DNA of 64,000 bases from Halocatena halophila (lineage in GTDB: Archaea > Halobacteriota > Halobacteria > Halobacteriales > Haloarculaceae). The notes below the pieces were generated by a model. It saw only the letters and a list, made by a program, of their open reading frames with translations. It was not told the origin of the DNA and searched no databases. The stretch lies in contig CP071306.1 of NCBI GenBank assembly GCA_027563145.1, positions 1,054,001-1,118,000 on the forward strand, given 5' to 3'. Shown here piece after piece: positions 8,180-17,467 of the stretch (position 1 is the first letter of the stretch; every line of letters starts with the position of its first letter). Both the position numbers and the translations under genes were made by a program.

Positions 8180-8550
8180 CCGACGCGTTCAACTACGACG
8201 CATGGGCCACAGCACTCGAACGCGGCGAACTTCTAGGTGGTCGCTGTCGATCCTGTGAGACGACGTTTGGCACGCCAGTCATGGTCTGTCCGGACTGTTC
8301 ACATCGTGGGCTCGAGCCGACGCCGCTTTCAGAAACGGGGATCATCCACACGGTGACGCGAATCGAGGTTGCACCGACCGGCTTCGAGGGGCCATTCTTT
8401 GTCGGGATCGTCGAACTTGAGGACGCACGGCTCACTGCTCGAATCGAAGCCGACAGCGACGAACCAGAAATTGGCGACAATGTCAGGTTTGCCGGCGGAC
8501 TCAGCGAGGCACCCGACGGGAGTGTGGCCCCGCTGTTCCGCCTCGAATAG
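8176..8550 (+). CDS. DUF35 zinc-ribbon/OB-fold acyl-CoA-binding protein
   Basis: A 124-residue protein. A rubredoxin-like zinc ribbon uses C24, C27, C38 and C41 (CRSC...CPDC), followed by an OB-fold DUF35_C domain with the typical TVTRIEVAPTGFEGPFFVGIV stretch (split about 57-78). It starts inside the end of the thiolase gene (ATGA overlap), which supports a stoichiometric complex. Family members bridge thiolase and HMG-CoA synthase and hand over acyl-CoA. It ends one base before the convergent metalloprotease gene. Confidence 0.87.
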   Translation: MTDAFNYDAWATALERGELLGGRCRSCETTFGTPVMVCPDCSHRGLEPTPLSETGIIHTVTRIEVAPTGFEGPFFVGIVELEDARLTARIEADSDEPEIGDNVRFAGGLSEAPDGSVAPLFRLE

Positions 8551-9501
8551 CTAGATATCCATCCGGGCGAGCCAGAGCGAGGGATCGTCGAGTTCGGTGT
8601 TCGTCGGCAGGTTGTCCGGCTTCTCCCAGACGATCGCGGCGGTTTCGAGGTCGCGCTCGTCTGCAACCTGCTCGAAGAACGTCTTTCCGCGTTCGTACTG
8701 ACGACGCTTGCGGCCAAGCCCGAGCGCATACCGCATCAGCTGCGTCAGGAATCCACCGCTGTGCCGTCTGGCGTCAAGTTTACTCCGGAGATCGTCGTAC
8801 TCTGCATCGAACGTACGGTCCATTAACAGCTCTGCGTACCCCTCAACCGACGTCATCGTCACGTCCACGCCCGTCAGATCGAGCTGGCTGACGTTGCCGG
8901 CCGACAAATCAGCCAACAGCTCTTCTACCTGTTGTTCGAGATGATCGGAGAGCCACGGCGCAGCACCGAATTCGGCGGCGTGAGTCACCTCGTGAAACGC
9001 AATCCACCGGGTAAATCGGTCGCTGTCGACCTCAAGTTCGTTCGCAATCCGCTCAATGTTCGGGTGAACGAAATAGAGCGCGTGATCGTCGGAATCGGAA
9101 AGAAAGAGCGGATCGTACTGCCCGAGCACGTTGTTAGAAAGAAAGCTGACCGAAAGCGCCATCGAACCGGTGTTGATGGTCCTGACGAGACCGGGAAGCA
9201 TGCCGATCTCCGTGTCCATCTGCTCTAGCACGCGCTCGAACGTCGCAACATTCGCGTCGATCCAGTGGTGGCGGTGTTGTATTTCGATCGTCTCCGGGAG
9301 ATCAAAATCGACACCACCAACCGAACGGATCCGATCGCGAGCACTGCGAACGTCGTCACGATACCGATCGATAGCCGCCTCGTCGAGATCGATCGAACCC
9401 GGATCGGTGGCCGCCTTCGCCGATTCAGTGACTGCAGTCCAGTCGATCGGTTCGGAGCCAGAGGCATCCGCAACCGCCCGTACTGCACGATAAAAGTTCA
9501 T
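8551..9501 (-). CDS. Zincin-like metalloprotease, DUF2342 / F420-associated family
   Basis: A 316-residue protein with an HExxH zinc motif (FHEVTHAAEF, H170-H174) and a downstream acidic helix region. This matches the zincin-2 (DUF2342) family, often annotated as coenzyme F420 biosynthesis-associated or zinc-dependent metalloprotease; its substrate is not known. The start at 9501 (MNFYRAVRAVADASG) is preferred over an upstream extension to 9561 that looks non-conserved. No signal peptide is visible, so it is probably cytoplasmic. Confidence 0.8.
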   Translation of the reverse strand: MNFYRAVRAVADASGSEPIDWTAVTESAKAATDPGSIDLDEAAIDRYRDDVRSARDRIRSVGGVDFDLPETIEIQHRHHWIDANVATFERVLEQMDTEIGMLPGLVRTINTGSMALSVSFLSNNVLGQYDPLFLSDSDDHALYFVHPNIERIANELEVDSDRFTRWIAFHEVTHAAEFGAAPWLSDHLEQQVEELLADLSAGNVSQLDLTGVDVTMTSVEGYAELLMDRTFDAEYDDLRSKLDARRHSGGFLTQLMRYALGLGRKRRQYERGKTFFEQVADERDLETAAIVWEKPDNLPTNTELDDPSLWLARMDI

Positions 9502-9548
9502 AGATAGAAAAGATGCGCACTGGCAAAAGGTGTTCCGCCGATTGTAGG

Positions 9549-9926
9549 CTATCGCCACCACTGCCAGCCAGCTCTGGATGTGTCAGCGTCTGTCTCATCC
9601 AGGCCAACGAGCACACTGAGCGAGCAGAGAAACGCCAGGCCGATGAGTGAACGGAGTCCTCCACGATCGGTCGATTTCTCGGTGGCTAGCTCTGGTGATG
9701 GTGAGTTCCCAGTTGGAGCTGGCTCTCCGTTCTGGCGTCGTCGCCACAGAAAGACACCTACACCAACAGTGACCACACTAACCAGTCCGACCAACATACC
9801 GCGGAGACGACGGGGACGTGAGTGTTCCACTGGCGTGTCGGTCGGTTGGCGAACGACCTTATCACCACTGAACGGTGCGTTGACTGTCGGTTCGTCGATG
9901 TCGACTTCGAAGATCGTCAGGTCCAT
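9549..9926 (-). CDS. Hypothetical membrane protein with two TM helices
   Basis: A 125-residue protein. After a polar N-terminus it has two hydrophobic segments (about 44-60, LVGLVSVVTVGVGVFLW, and about 93-108, LIGLAFLCSLSVLVGL) separated by an acidic, Ser/Pro-rich loop of about 30 residues that follows RRRQ. I do not recognise the family. It sits 47 bases upstream of the metalloprotease gene on the same strand and might be co-transcribed with it. Confidence 0.5.
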   Translation of the reverse strand: MDLTIFEVDIDEPTVNAPFSGDKVVRQPTDTPVEHSRPRRLRGMLVGLVSVVTVGVGVFLWRRRQNGEPAPTGNSPSPELATEKSTDRGGLRSLIGLAFLCSLSVLVGLDETDADTSRAGWQWWR

Positions 9927-10080
9927 AGAATGTATTCACTGTCGGCCGACATCAAAATTTGTATCAATCCGAATCTAGCCGGTCAGTTGCACGCCGGCAG
10001 GGAACGGTCTCCAGCGGCTGGAAAACGAGCCGAACGGAAAGGACCGTGGTATTCTTGGGCTGGCTAGCACAACATACGGC

Positions 10081-11151
10081 ATGGACACCGAACAACGCGA
10101 CTTTCTTGAGGCTCTTTTGACCACACCAACGCCGTCAGGGTTCGAGCGAGCGGGCCAGGGGACGTGGCTCGACTACGTCGAACCGTTCGCAGACGAACTG
10201 CGCACGGACGCGTACGGCAACGCCGTTGCGGTCCATCACGGGAGCGACGACGTGGATCTCGAACTGGCATTTGCCGGCCACGCGGACGAAATCGGCCTCA
10301 TGGTCAGAAACATCACCGAAGACGGGTTCATCCAGCTCACTGGCGTTGGGGGTGCAGACAAAACTGTCACTCGCGGCCAGCAGGTCACCGTTCACGCAGA
10401 CGAACCGATTTCTGGCGTCATCGGACAGACAGCCATCCACCTGCGCGATCGGACGAACGGTGAGGACGTGGATGACATCGCCAACCAGCACGTCGATATC
10501 GGCGTCGATTCGAAAGAAGACGCCGAAGAGCTGGTCGAAATCGGCGATCCGATCACGATCGACACCTCGATAACCACACTCTCTGAGACACGACTCACCG
10601 CCCGCGGGATGGACAACAGAATTGGCGTCTGGGCCGCCGCCGAAGCGCTCCGACGGGCGGTCGAACGAGATGCCGACGCGACCATCTACGCGATCGCAAC
10701 CGTCCAGGAAGAAGTCGGACTGAAGGGCGCACAGATGGTTGGTTTCGACATCGCTCCGGACGCGTACTTCGTGGTCGATGTAACCCACGCCACCGACACC
10801 CCAGCCGTACCTGGTGAAGCTTCCACCGCCGTCACTATCGGCGATGGGCCCGTCGTTGCACGTGGCTCAACGAACCACCCAGCACTCGTCGAACGGCTCC
10901 GCTCGGTCGCCGACGACGAATCGATCGATATCCAGCTCCAGGCGGCCGGCTCACGCACCGGGACCGATGCCGATGCGTTCTACACCTCCAACGGCGGAGC
11001 CCCCGCTGTGAACGTTGGACTTCCAAATCGATATATGCACACCCCCGTCGAACTCATCGACACCGACGATCTCGAAGACGTGGCTGCGCTACTCGGTGCC
11101 GTTGGCGGCGAAACAGACACATTAGTTACAGATTTGCTAACAAACAACTAG
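10081..11151 (+). CDS. M42 family aminopeptidase (TET type)
   Basis: A 356-residue dizinc aminopeptidase or related hydrolase. Predicted metal and catalytic residues are H67 and D69 (FAGHADEIG), D178 (GMDNRIG), E210/E211 (TVQEEVGLKGA), the Asp of VDVTHATDTP, and the His of RYMHTPVE. The PDZ-like dimerisation insert lies between about 75 and 165. Haloarchaeal M42 enzymes form dodecameric tetrahedral particles that trim peptides released by the proteasome; some M42 members act as endoglucanases, which cannot be excluded. It is cytoplasmic, with no signal sequence. Confidence 0.88.
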   Translation: MDTEQRDFLEALLTTPTPSGFERAGQGTWLDYVEPFADELRTDAYGNAVAVHHGSDDVDLELAFAGHADEIGLMVRNITEDGFIQLTGVGGADKTVTRGQQVTVHADEPISGVIGQTAIHLRDRTNGEDVDDIANQHVDIGVDSKEDAEELVEIGDPITIDTSITTLSETRLTARGMDNRIGVWAAAEALRRAVERDADATIYAIATVQEEVGLKGAQMVGFDIAPDAYFVVDVTHATDTPAVPGEASTAVTIGDGPVVARGSTNHPALVERLRSVADDESIDIQLQAAGSRTGTDADAFYTSNGGAPAVNVGLPNRYMHTPVELIDTDDLEDVAALLGAVGGETDTLVTDLLTNN

Positions 11152-11245
11152 ATTGATATATTTTCAAATTCATAATTGAATCTGGTTATCACAAGCGTCG
11201 GTCGGTCTCGGTGGGCTTAAGACAGAGGAACGAGGGGAAGGGAAT

Positions 11246-11431
11246 ATGGCTGGACGACCGCTGGATGTACTGGAGGAATCACTTGGAACTGTAGTGACGA
11301 TTTCGCTGAAGGGCGGGGAGTCGTACACCGGACGACTGGCTGGGTACGACCAGCATATGAATCTCGTCGTCGAGTCGGAAGAAGACACAACCGTTATACG
11401 CGGCGATAACGTCGTTTCCATCAACACATGA
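11246..11431 (+). CDS. lsm: Sm-like archaeal protein (LSm)
   Basis: A 61-residue protein consisting of one Sm fold: Sm1 ([24 protein letters not shown], read as about 16-39) and Sm2 ([10 protein letters not shown]). It forms a ring that binds U-rich RNA and small RNAs. A CTTAAG box at 11216-11221 lies 28 bases before the start. The L37e gene starts inside its stop codon (ATGA), the well-known conserved lsm-rpl37e pair of haloarchaea. Confidence 0.93.
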   Translation: MAGRPLDVLEESLGTVVTISLKGGESYTGRLAGYDQHMNLVVESEEDTTVIRGDNVVSINT

Positions 11432-11601
11432 CTGGAGCGGGCACCCCGAGCCAAGGAAAGAAGAACAAAACGACGCACGTTCCGTGTCGTCGCTGTGGTG
11501 AAAAATCCTACCACGTGAAAAAGAAGGTCTGTTCGTCGTGTGGGTTCGGTAAAACCGCCAAACGACGCGATTACGCCTGGCAGTCGAAAGCCGGCGAGTA
11601 A
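11428..11601 (+). CDS. rpl37e: 50S ribosomal protein L37e
   Basis: A 57-residue ribosomal protein, [18 protein letters not shown] at its N-terminus, with the zinc finger [10 protein letters not shown]...CSSCGFG (four cysteines), followed by the basic tail [10 protein letters not shown]. Zinc finger and length match archaeal L37e. It overlaps the lsm stop codon by four bases (ATGA), so the two are translated in a coupled manner. Confidence 0.95.
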   Translation: MTGAGTPSQGKKNKTTHVPCRRCGEKSYHVKKKVCSSCGFGKTAKRRDYAWQSKAGE

Positions 11602-11677
11602 CTGGACTGACCGACGACTATCCTGCGTGTCGGTCGGTTCGCCCGATCGGAACGTGTCTCTCGATAAACAGTAGACA

Positions 11678-13108
11678 ATGCACGAAAAATGCGGTGTCGT
11701 AGGAATTTCTCTTGGGGATCGAACCGCCGCCCACCCACTGTATTACGCGCTGTTCGCGTTACAACACCGTGGACAGGAGTCTGCCGGGATCGTGACCCAC
11801 GACGGTTTTCAACAGCACGACCACGTTGATATGGGTCTCGTCGGCGACGTGTTCGACGAGGACGATCTCGAGTCGCTCAACGGCTCAGTGGGGATCGGCC
11901 ACGTACGATATCCAACGGCAGGAAGCGTCGATGCCTGTTGTGCCCAGCCATTTTCCGTCTCGTTCAAAAGCGGTTCGCTGGGATTGGCACACAACGGTAA
12001 TCTGATCAATACGGAGTCGGTGCGTGATGAGCTCGCCGCACTGGGACATGCGTTTACCTCAGACGGTGATACGGAGGTGATCGCCCACGATCTGGCCCGG
12101 AATCTCCTCGACGGTGGATTGATCCAGGCCGTTCGACAGACCATGGGACGGATTCACGGTTCGTACGCACTCACCATCATTCACGACGATACGGTCGTCG
12201 GCGTTCGCGATCCCGAGGGCAATCGGCCACTCTGTCTCGGGAAGGTTGATGGCGGGTACGTACTCACCAGCGAAAGTGCTGCCATCGATACCCTTGATGG
12301 GGAGCTGATTCGAGACGTTCGTCCGGGTGAGCTGATCAGGCTCGACCCAGACGGCAGCGGCTACACCTCCTATCAGCTCACTGAGCGAGACAACAGCGCC
12401 CACTGTTTCTTCGAGCACGTCTATTTCGCCCGGCCGGATTCCGTGATCGACGAAACGCTCGTCTATGAAGTTCGACGCGAGCTGGGACGACAGCTCTGGG
12501 AGGAGTCGGGCGTCGATACGGACGTTGTGATGCCCGTCCCGGATTCTGGCCGTGCGTTCGCCGGCGGCTACGCCGAAGCCGCAGACGGTGTTGAGTTCGC
12601 TGAAGGGCTGATGAAAAACCGCTACGTCGGTCGGACGTTCATCATGCCGACCCAAGACGCCCGCGAGCGCGCCGTGCGGCTCAAATTGAACCCGATCAAA
12701 TCCACGGTCGAAGGAAAGACGGTCACGTTGATCGACGACAGCATTGTGCGAGGCACCACCTCCACACAGCTCGTGGAGCTGCTCAGGGACGCCGGCGCGA
12801 GCGAGGTGCACATGCGCATCGGCGCGCCAGCGATCATTGCTCCTTGTTATATGGGCATCGACATGGCGAGTAGAGAGGAGTTGATCGCCGCCGACAGAAG
12901 CACAGAATCAATTCGCGATGCAATCGGTGCCGACAGTCTCGCATATCTCTCGATCGACGCCGTGGCAGACGCACTCGAAACCGATCGCGATGATCTCTGT
13001 CTTGGCTGTGTCACCGGCGAGTATCCCTACGACATTCCGGGTGAAACTGCAGACCGCGACGTATCACAGCCCGTCCTCGGCGACGAGCCCGTCTCACACG
13101 CCGACTGA
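11678..13108 (+). CDS. purF: Amidophosphoribosyltransferase PurF
   Basis: A 476-residue enzyme that makes phosphoribosylamine from PRPP and glutamine, the first step of purine synthesis. The N-terminal glutaminase nucleophile is Cys5 in MHEKCGVVG, so a short propeptide must be removed. The PRTase PRPP loop VTLIDDSIVRGTTS starts at about residue 348. A CLGC pair near the C-terminus, followed by TGEYP, fits the iron-sulfur-ligand type of PurF. It lies 76 bases after L37e on the same strand. Confidence 0.95.
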   Translation: MHEKCGVVGISLGDRTAAHPLYYALFALQHRGQESAGIVTHDGFQQHDHVDMGLVGDVFDEDDLESLNGSVGIGHVRYPTAGSVDACCAQPFSVSFKSGSLGLAHNGNLINTESVRDELAALGHAFTSDGDTEVIAHDLARNLLDGGLIQAVRQTMGRIHGSYALTIIHDDTVVGVRDPEGNRPLCLGKVDGGYVLTSESAAIDTLDGELIRDVRPGELIRLDPDGSGYTSYQLTERDNSAHCFFEHVYFARPDSVIDETLVYEVRRELGRQLWEESGVDTDVVMPVPDSGRAFAGGYAEAADGVEFAEGLMKNRYVGRTFIMPTQDARERAVRLKLNPIKSTVEGKTVTLIDDSIVRGTTSTQLVELLRDAGASEVHMRIGAPAIIAPCYMGIDMASREELIAADRSTESIRDAIGADSLAYLSIDAVADALETDRDDLCLGCVTGEYPYDIPGETADRDVSQPVLGDEPVSHAD

Positions 13109-13148
13109 GGCCGACACCGTTAGGTGATCTCCGTTTGATCAGTTAGCT

Positions 13149-13631
13149 GTGCCGTTCACACCGTTTCATCTTGGTCCGGGGTTGCTCGGTGGGGTCCTGT
13201 TCAAACGACAGCTCGATGCGCTCACGTTCGTGCTCGCCAGCGTCATCGTTGATTTTCGGGCAGCCCTGGTCCTGTTCGGTCTGCTCGGTGGACGACTCCA
13301 CGGGCCCGTACACACCTATCTTGGAGCCACAGTTCTGTCGGTCGTGCTCACGGCAACGGTCGTGCTCACGGCACGACATACCCAATCGCTCAACCGAATC
13401 AATTTTTCGCCACATTCGGTCCGTCACGTCCTCGTTGGAGCGATTGCCGGCAGCTGGCTCCACGTGACGCTCGATTCCGTTCTCTACACCGATATTCGAC
13501 CGTTTGCACCGCTTTCTGTGAATCCACTCTTTGGAACTGCTGGATTGGGGCTGGTGTACGGCGGCTGTCTGCTTGCACTCGTCGTTGGTTGCGGTGTCGC
13601 ACTCTCACAGTATCACAGAGCCTCGGTCTAG
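13149..13631 (+). CDS. YdjM/DUF457-like membrane metal-dependent hydrolase
   Basis: A 160-residue membrane protein starting at GTG with PFTPFHLGPGLLGG. The early His (FH) and later conserved histidines (LHGPVHTYLGA and SWLHVTLD) with an Asp in VIVDFRA fit the YdjM/DUF457 family of inner-membrane, presumed metal-dependent hydrolases. About four helices are predicted. The substrate is unknown. It follows purF by 40 bases on the same strand and may be read through from it. Confidence 0.65.
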   Translation: MPFTPFHLGPGLLGGVLFKRQLDALTFVLASVIVDFRAALVLFGLLGGRLHGPVHTYLGATVLSVVLTATVVLTARHTQSLNRINFSPHSVRHVLVGAIAGSWLHVTLDSVLYTDIRPFAPLSVNPLFGTAGLGLVYGGCLLALVVGCGVALSQYHRASV

Positions 13632-13725
13632 CCACCAAATCAATCGAGCAAATATACATACCAATTCGAAACGTATACAACTATATCTACAACACTTATA
13701 GCGTAGTAGTTGGCTACCGACGGAC

Positions 13726-14214
13726 ATGGCGACCGGTCGGACCCACACGCAGGTGAGCACCGTTTTGGATGGTCTCCGCGAGACATACGACTCCTTTTCG
13801 ATCAATCAGTCCTCCGTTACCGTCGATCACGAGACGTTCGAGCGGGTTGCTGAGCGGGCAACTACCCACGTTGTCGATGTTGACGTGAAGGTACAACGCG
13901 AATCAAGCGTCCTCGTCGTTGAGTCGGATGGGATGGTGCGCGCGCCCCATGGAACGGTCACGGTTGAGGAGTCTGGACTCGAAAGCGGAGCCCACAGACT
14001 CGTCGAAAACCAGACCGGTATCGACTGTCACGTAGTGGACGTACTGAGTGCGACAATACTGACGATCACCGACAAATCGCGAACCGGTCGCGATCCCGTG
14101 TATCGACTGTCGGTGTTGTTCGAGGCGATCTACGAGGGTGGTGAACCAGAGGGCACTGCTCGATGGCAAAGCGGGGCTGCAACGTCAACCGTCGCCCATC
14201 CGGCACTGGACTAG
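13726..14214 (+). CDS. Degenerate Nudix-fold protein, probably non-catalytic
   Basis: A 162-residue protein. Residues about 62-110 read like a Nudix domain (SSVLVVESDGMVRAPHG, then GTVTVEESGLESGAHRLVEN), but the catalytic box R-E-x-x-E-E is replaced by HRLVENQTG, so the metal-binding glutamates are absent. Haloarchaea carry several such sequences labelled as Nudix. It may bind a nucleotide without hydrolysing it. TATA-like CTTATA at 13695-13700 is 28 bases upstream. Its stop overlaps the convergent egsA stop by four bases. The assignment is by pattern only. Confidence 0.5.
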   Translation: MATGRTHTQVSTVLDGLRETYDSFSINQSSVTVDHETFERVAERATTHVVDVDVKVQRESSVLVVESDGMVRAPHGTVTVEESGLESGAHRLVENQTGIDCHVVDVLSATILTITDKSRTGRDPVYRLSVLFEAIYEGGEPEGTARWQSGAATSTVAHPALD

Positions 14215-15260
14215 ATCACGCCAGTAACACGTGCGGCCTCAAGGGCGGCAGCCTCGCTCACACCGTTGCCAAGAATCGTATAGCGGTCGCGAATCTCGTG
14301 TGCACTCGTCATTGCCTCGAGGAAGTCGTCCGTGCTGTGGCCCAGTGCTTCGACCGTGGTTGGGGCACCGATGCTCGACAGTGCCCCACGTACGTTCTGC
14401 CAGTTGCCATCCTGACCGGTGTGGAGATACTCCGTTGTGATCGTGGCAACGCCAACCTGATGGCCATGCAGTGCAGTGTCGCCGGCAATCCGGTCAAGCT
14501 GGTGTGAGATGAGATGTTCGGCACCGCTCGCCGGCCGCGAGGAGTCGGCGATCGACATGGCGACGCCCGAAGAAACGAGCGCTTTCATCACAATCCAGGC
14601 AGAGTCCTCAAGACCGGGCTTGATCGACTCTGCGTTGCCGACGAGCATTTCGGCCGTCATCTGTGAGAGTGCACCAGCGTATTCGGAGTATTCCGCGTTT
14701 TTCAGCCGGTGGGCGAGCTGCCAGTCCCGAACCGCAGTGTAGTTGCTAATGATATCAGCACAGCCCGCCGTGGTAAACTGCCACGGTGCGCTGGCGATCA
14801 GTTCGGTGTCGGCTATTACGCCAAGCGGTGGGTCTGCCGCGACGCTGTGGCGCGTGTTGCCGCTCGGAATCGACCCGCGACCGGAGACGATTCCGTCATG
14901 ACTCGCCGTCGTCGGAACGGAAACGAACCCAACGCCGAGTTCGTCAGCCGCCATCTTCGCCACGTCGATCACCGTCCCGCCCCCGATCCCAAGAAGATAT
15001 TCGATCTCCTCCGCCCTGGCGCGGTCGATCACCGCCTCAACAGCGCCAAACCGGGCCCGATCGACGAGCTCAACCGGCGGATCGAAATCCAGTTGCTCGA
15101 TAACCCCGGTGACGGCCAGCTCTCTTGGCGTTTTGCTGGTGACAATCAGCCCATAGCCGGAGAGATGAAGATCGGACAACACCGTCTGTGTTTCCTCGAT
15201 CACTCCGTGACCGATCACCACGTTTCGCGGGAGCCGGATCCACGAGCGCTTCTCGAACAT
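14211..15260 (-). CDS. egsA: NAD(P)-dependent glycerol-1-phosphate dehydrogenase
   Basis: A 349-residue enzyme that reduces dihydroxyacetone phosphate to sn-glycerol-1-phosphate, the backbone of archaeal lipids. Seen are the nucleotide-binding GIGGGTVIDVAKMAA, SVPTTASHDGIVS (substrate and zinc Asp region), and the zinc histidines in GAEHLISHQLD and ALHGHQVGVA. The start at 15260 (MFEKRSWIRLPRNVVIG) gives the usual family length of about 350; an upstream in-frame extension is unlike the family. It lies 52 bases downstream of rqcH on the same strand. Confidence 0.93.
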   Translation of the reverse strand: MFEKRSWIRLPRNVVIGHGVIEETQTVLSDLHLSGYGLIVTSKTPRELAVTGVIEQLDFDPPVELVDRARFGAVEAVIDRARAEEIEYLLGIGGGTVIDVAKMAADELGVGFVSVPTTASHDGIVSGRGSIPSGNTRHSVAADPPLGVIADTELIASAPWQFTTAGCADIISNYTAVRDWQLAHRLKNAEYSEYAGALSQMTAEMLVGNAESIKPGLEDSAWIVMKALVSSGVAMSIADSSRPASGAEHLISHQLDRIAGDTALHGHQVGVATITTEYLHTGQDGNWQNVRGALSSIGAPTTVEALGHSTDDFLEAMTSAHEIRDRYTILGNGVSEAAALEAARVTGVI

Positions 15261-15312
15261 ACCGAGGAGAACAACCCGCGGAGTATATACTGTCTGGTTG
15301 GCTCCGATCGCC

Positions 15313-17418
15313 TCACACGTTCGGCATGCGGCTCCCACCAGCCGGGCAGAACTCCTGGATCAGATCCGGGCTCGCCACTTTCCGGACGAACGTTTCGTCC
15401 GTGAACCGACGCTTTAGCTCCCGGTAGCAGAGTTTTGCGATGTCGTTCTGTGCGTAGCGCCCGGGTTCGAGATCGACGGTTGTCACCGCCTGTTCGGTGA
15501 TCGCTGCAGGCGGGCCACCGATGACACGCGTCTGTGGTTCACAGGTGATTCCGATCGCGACGCCAACCGGTGTATCACGGAAATACGTTCGCTCGCCACG
15601 AATTACGAACGATCCTTTCTCGATGAACTCACCGCTCTCTGGCGTTTTTGTCACCTGATCTGGCTCTGCCATATACACGTCGCCGCTGTAGTGGCCATCC
15701 TTCCAGACTGACGAGTACGATATCGCAAACTGGGCCGCCTCGGATTTGCTCCGGTCGGGAATGTCAATATCGCGCGCCGATTCGCTCGGTCCTGTCGCTT
15801 TGAGAATCGTCACCGGTGCACCGTGTGCCTGGGCGTGGAAGAACAGATCGCCACGCTCCATGTACTTTTTCACGAGCGCTTCGTTCTGGTCGGCGTTGCG
15901 CCCGCCAATGACGAGAAAGCCATCGCTCGTGTGGAACCAGCGGAATCGTTCGTACCAGTCTTCATCCCGACGAACGGGTATCGATTCGCGCGACAGCCAC
16001 TCGTCGTCGGTTCGGCGTTCGTCCGCAGATTCATCGCCCTGTTCTTCGTCGTCTGGAGCCTGCCAGTTCTCACGTCGTTCTTTGATTGCTTCTAGCTGTT
16101 CGCGCGTGTCCGCTATTGCCTCGAGTGCGCCATCGCGCTTTGCCTCGATTTCTTTTGCGGACTGATAGAGCTGGTCTGCGTTCTTTTCGACGCCCATGGT
16201 GACATCGATCGTCACCGTCGTCTCATCGAGATCGAGCGTGACGGTTTTCTCGTTGCCATCGAGGCCAACCACGGCGTTGGCCGCTGGAATGTCCTGGTCT
16301 TTGCCGGCATCAAACCGGGACTCGATCGCTTCGAAGGTGAGATCGTCCGCGCGTGCGGTCTCGATGGCCGACAGCACCTCATCAACCAGTCCATACCGCT
16401 CATAGAGCAGTTCTGCCTTTCGCCGTTCAGCGGCCGCCTCCTGTTCGAATCCCTCGATTGCGCCCGATTGCTGGTCGATGATTCGTTCGTATTTTTCGAT
16501 CTCTGCCTCGAAATCCGGACGTTGTGAGGATTGCTCAGCGGGTTGCTGTTCGTCCTCGGCAAGGTCGCGATAATACTGATCCAGCGCGTCCGTGAACTGC
16601 TCAAACGGCTCTGTGGTGAGCGATTCGTACTCCGCCATCGGAACGGGTGTGACATCGACCGGCGTCTCGTCCTCGTAGTAACAGCGCGCATCGAACGAGC
16701 CATCGGCGATCGTTGTTCGCAGCGAGGACAGCTCCCGAAAGAGCGCATCGAGCGTCGCTTCGGTGATCGACTCGATCGAGGCCGTCTTCTCGACACCGGC
16801 CCGACTGCAGAGCTCTTCAGCCCAGAGGCCACCGAAGTTCAACTGCGTTGCCAGCGTCCGCACGACATCAGTGTCGGAGTCGCGCATCTGCGCGTCGAAC
16901 TGCGAGCGATCCACCGAGAGCGGATCGAACCGTGACTGTGGATACTCATACTGTGCACCGGGGGCAACCGTCCGCGAGGAAAGCCGCACTGTTTCTAAAC
17001 ACGCCAGAATCTCAAAATCAGCGTTACACACGATCACGTTTCCGTCGCCGAACAGCTCGGTGATGACGTACGTATCGCCATCCGGTCGGGAGAACCGAAG
17101 CGTGACGATCCGGTCGAACTCGTGTTGTTCGACCGCCTCGAGATCCGCGCCGGACGTTCGATTCCGGAGTTTCATCGCGAAGTTCGGCGGTCTGCCCGGC
17201 GCGTCTGGAACGTGTTGTGGATCGGCCAGATAGAGCCGCTTTGGATCGCCAATGTCGATCAGCAGCTCTAAGCGCCCGACATCGAAATCCCGCATCCGCA
17301 GCCTGACGAGCGAGTCGTCGTAGAGATATGCCTTGTCGAGCTTGGCACCCTCATACTGTCGCAGTTCCGTAGTGAGTGCCGCGAGGTCGACACTGCTGAG
17401 CTCGCGTTTCTGGTCCAT
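15313..17418 (-). CDS. rqcH: Ribosome rescue protein RqcH (NFACT family)
   Basis: A 701-residue NFACT protein: NFACT-N domain (about 1-170), helix-hairpin-helix and coiled-coil middle (about 270-450), and NFACT-R domain (about 520-640, with WYERFRWFHTSDGFLVIGGR, shown as the start of that domain). Archaeal and bacterial RqcH bind stalled 50S-peptidyl-tRNA and recruit tRNA-Ala to add C-terminal alanine tails for degradation. The start at 17418 (MDQKRELSSVDLAAL) is the typical N-terminus; an upstream extension is not. egsA follows in the same direction. Confidence 0.9.
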   Translation of the reverse strand: MDQKRELSSVDLAALTTELRQYEGAKLDKAYLYDDSLVRLRMRDFDVGRLELLIDIGDPKRLYLADPQHVPDAPGRPPNFAMKLRNRTSGADLEAVEQHEFDRIVTLRFSRPDGDTYVITELFGDGNVIVCNADFEILACLETVRLSSRTVAPGAQYEYPQSRFDPLSVDRSQFDAQMRDSDTDVVRTLATQLNFGGLWAEELCSRAGVEKTASIESITEATLDALFRELSSLRTTIADGSFDARCYYEDETPVDVTPVPMAEYESLTTEPFEQFTDALDQYYRDLAEDEQQPAEQSSQRPDFEAEIEKYERIIDQQSGAIEGFEQEAAAERRKAELLYERYGLVDEVLSAIETARADDLTFEAIESRFDAGKDQDIPAANAVVGLDGNEKTVTLDLDETTVTIDVTMGVEKNADQLYQSAKEIEAKRDGALEAIADTREQLEAIKERRENWQAPDDEEQGDESADERRTDDEWLSRESIPVRRDEDWYERFRWFHTSDGFLVIGGRNADQNEALVKKYMERGDLFFHAQAHGAPVTILKATGPSESARDIDIPDRSKSEAAQFAISYSSVWKDGHYSGDVYMAEPDQVTKTPESGEFIEKGSFVIRGERTYFRDTPVGVAIGITCEPQTRVIGGPPAAITEQAVTTVDLEPGRYAQNDIAKLCYRELKRRFTDETFVRKVASPDLIQEFCPAGGSRMPNV

Positions 17419-17467
17419 ACAAATGCAGTGTTGGAGCAGTCGAAAATGGGTGTCGCTCGCCGCGCGC

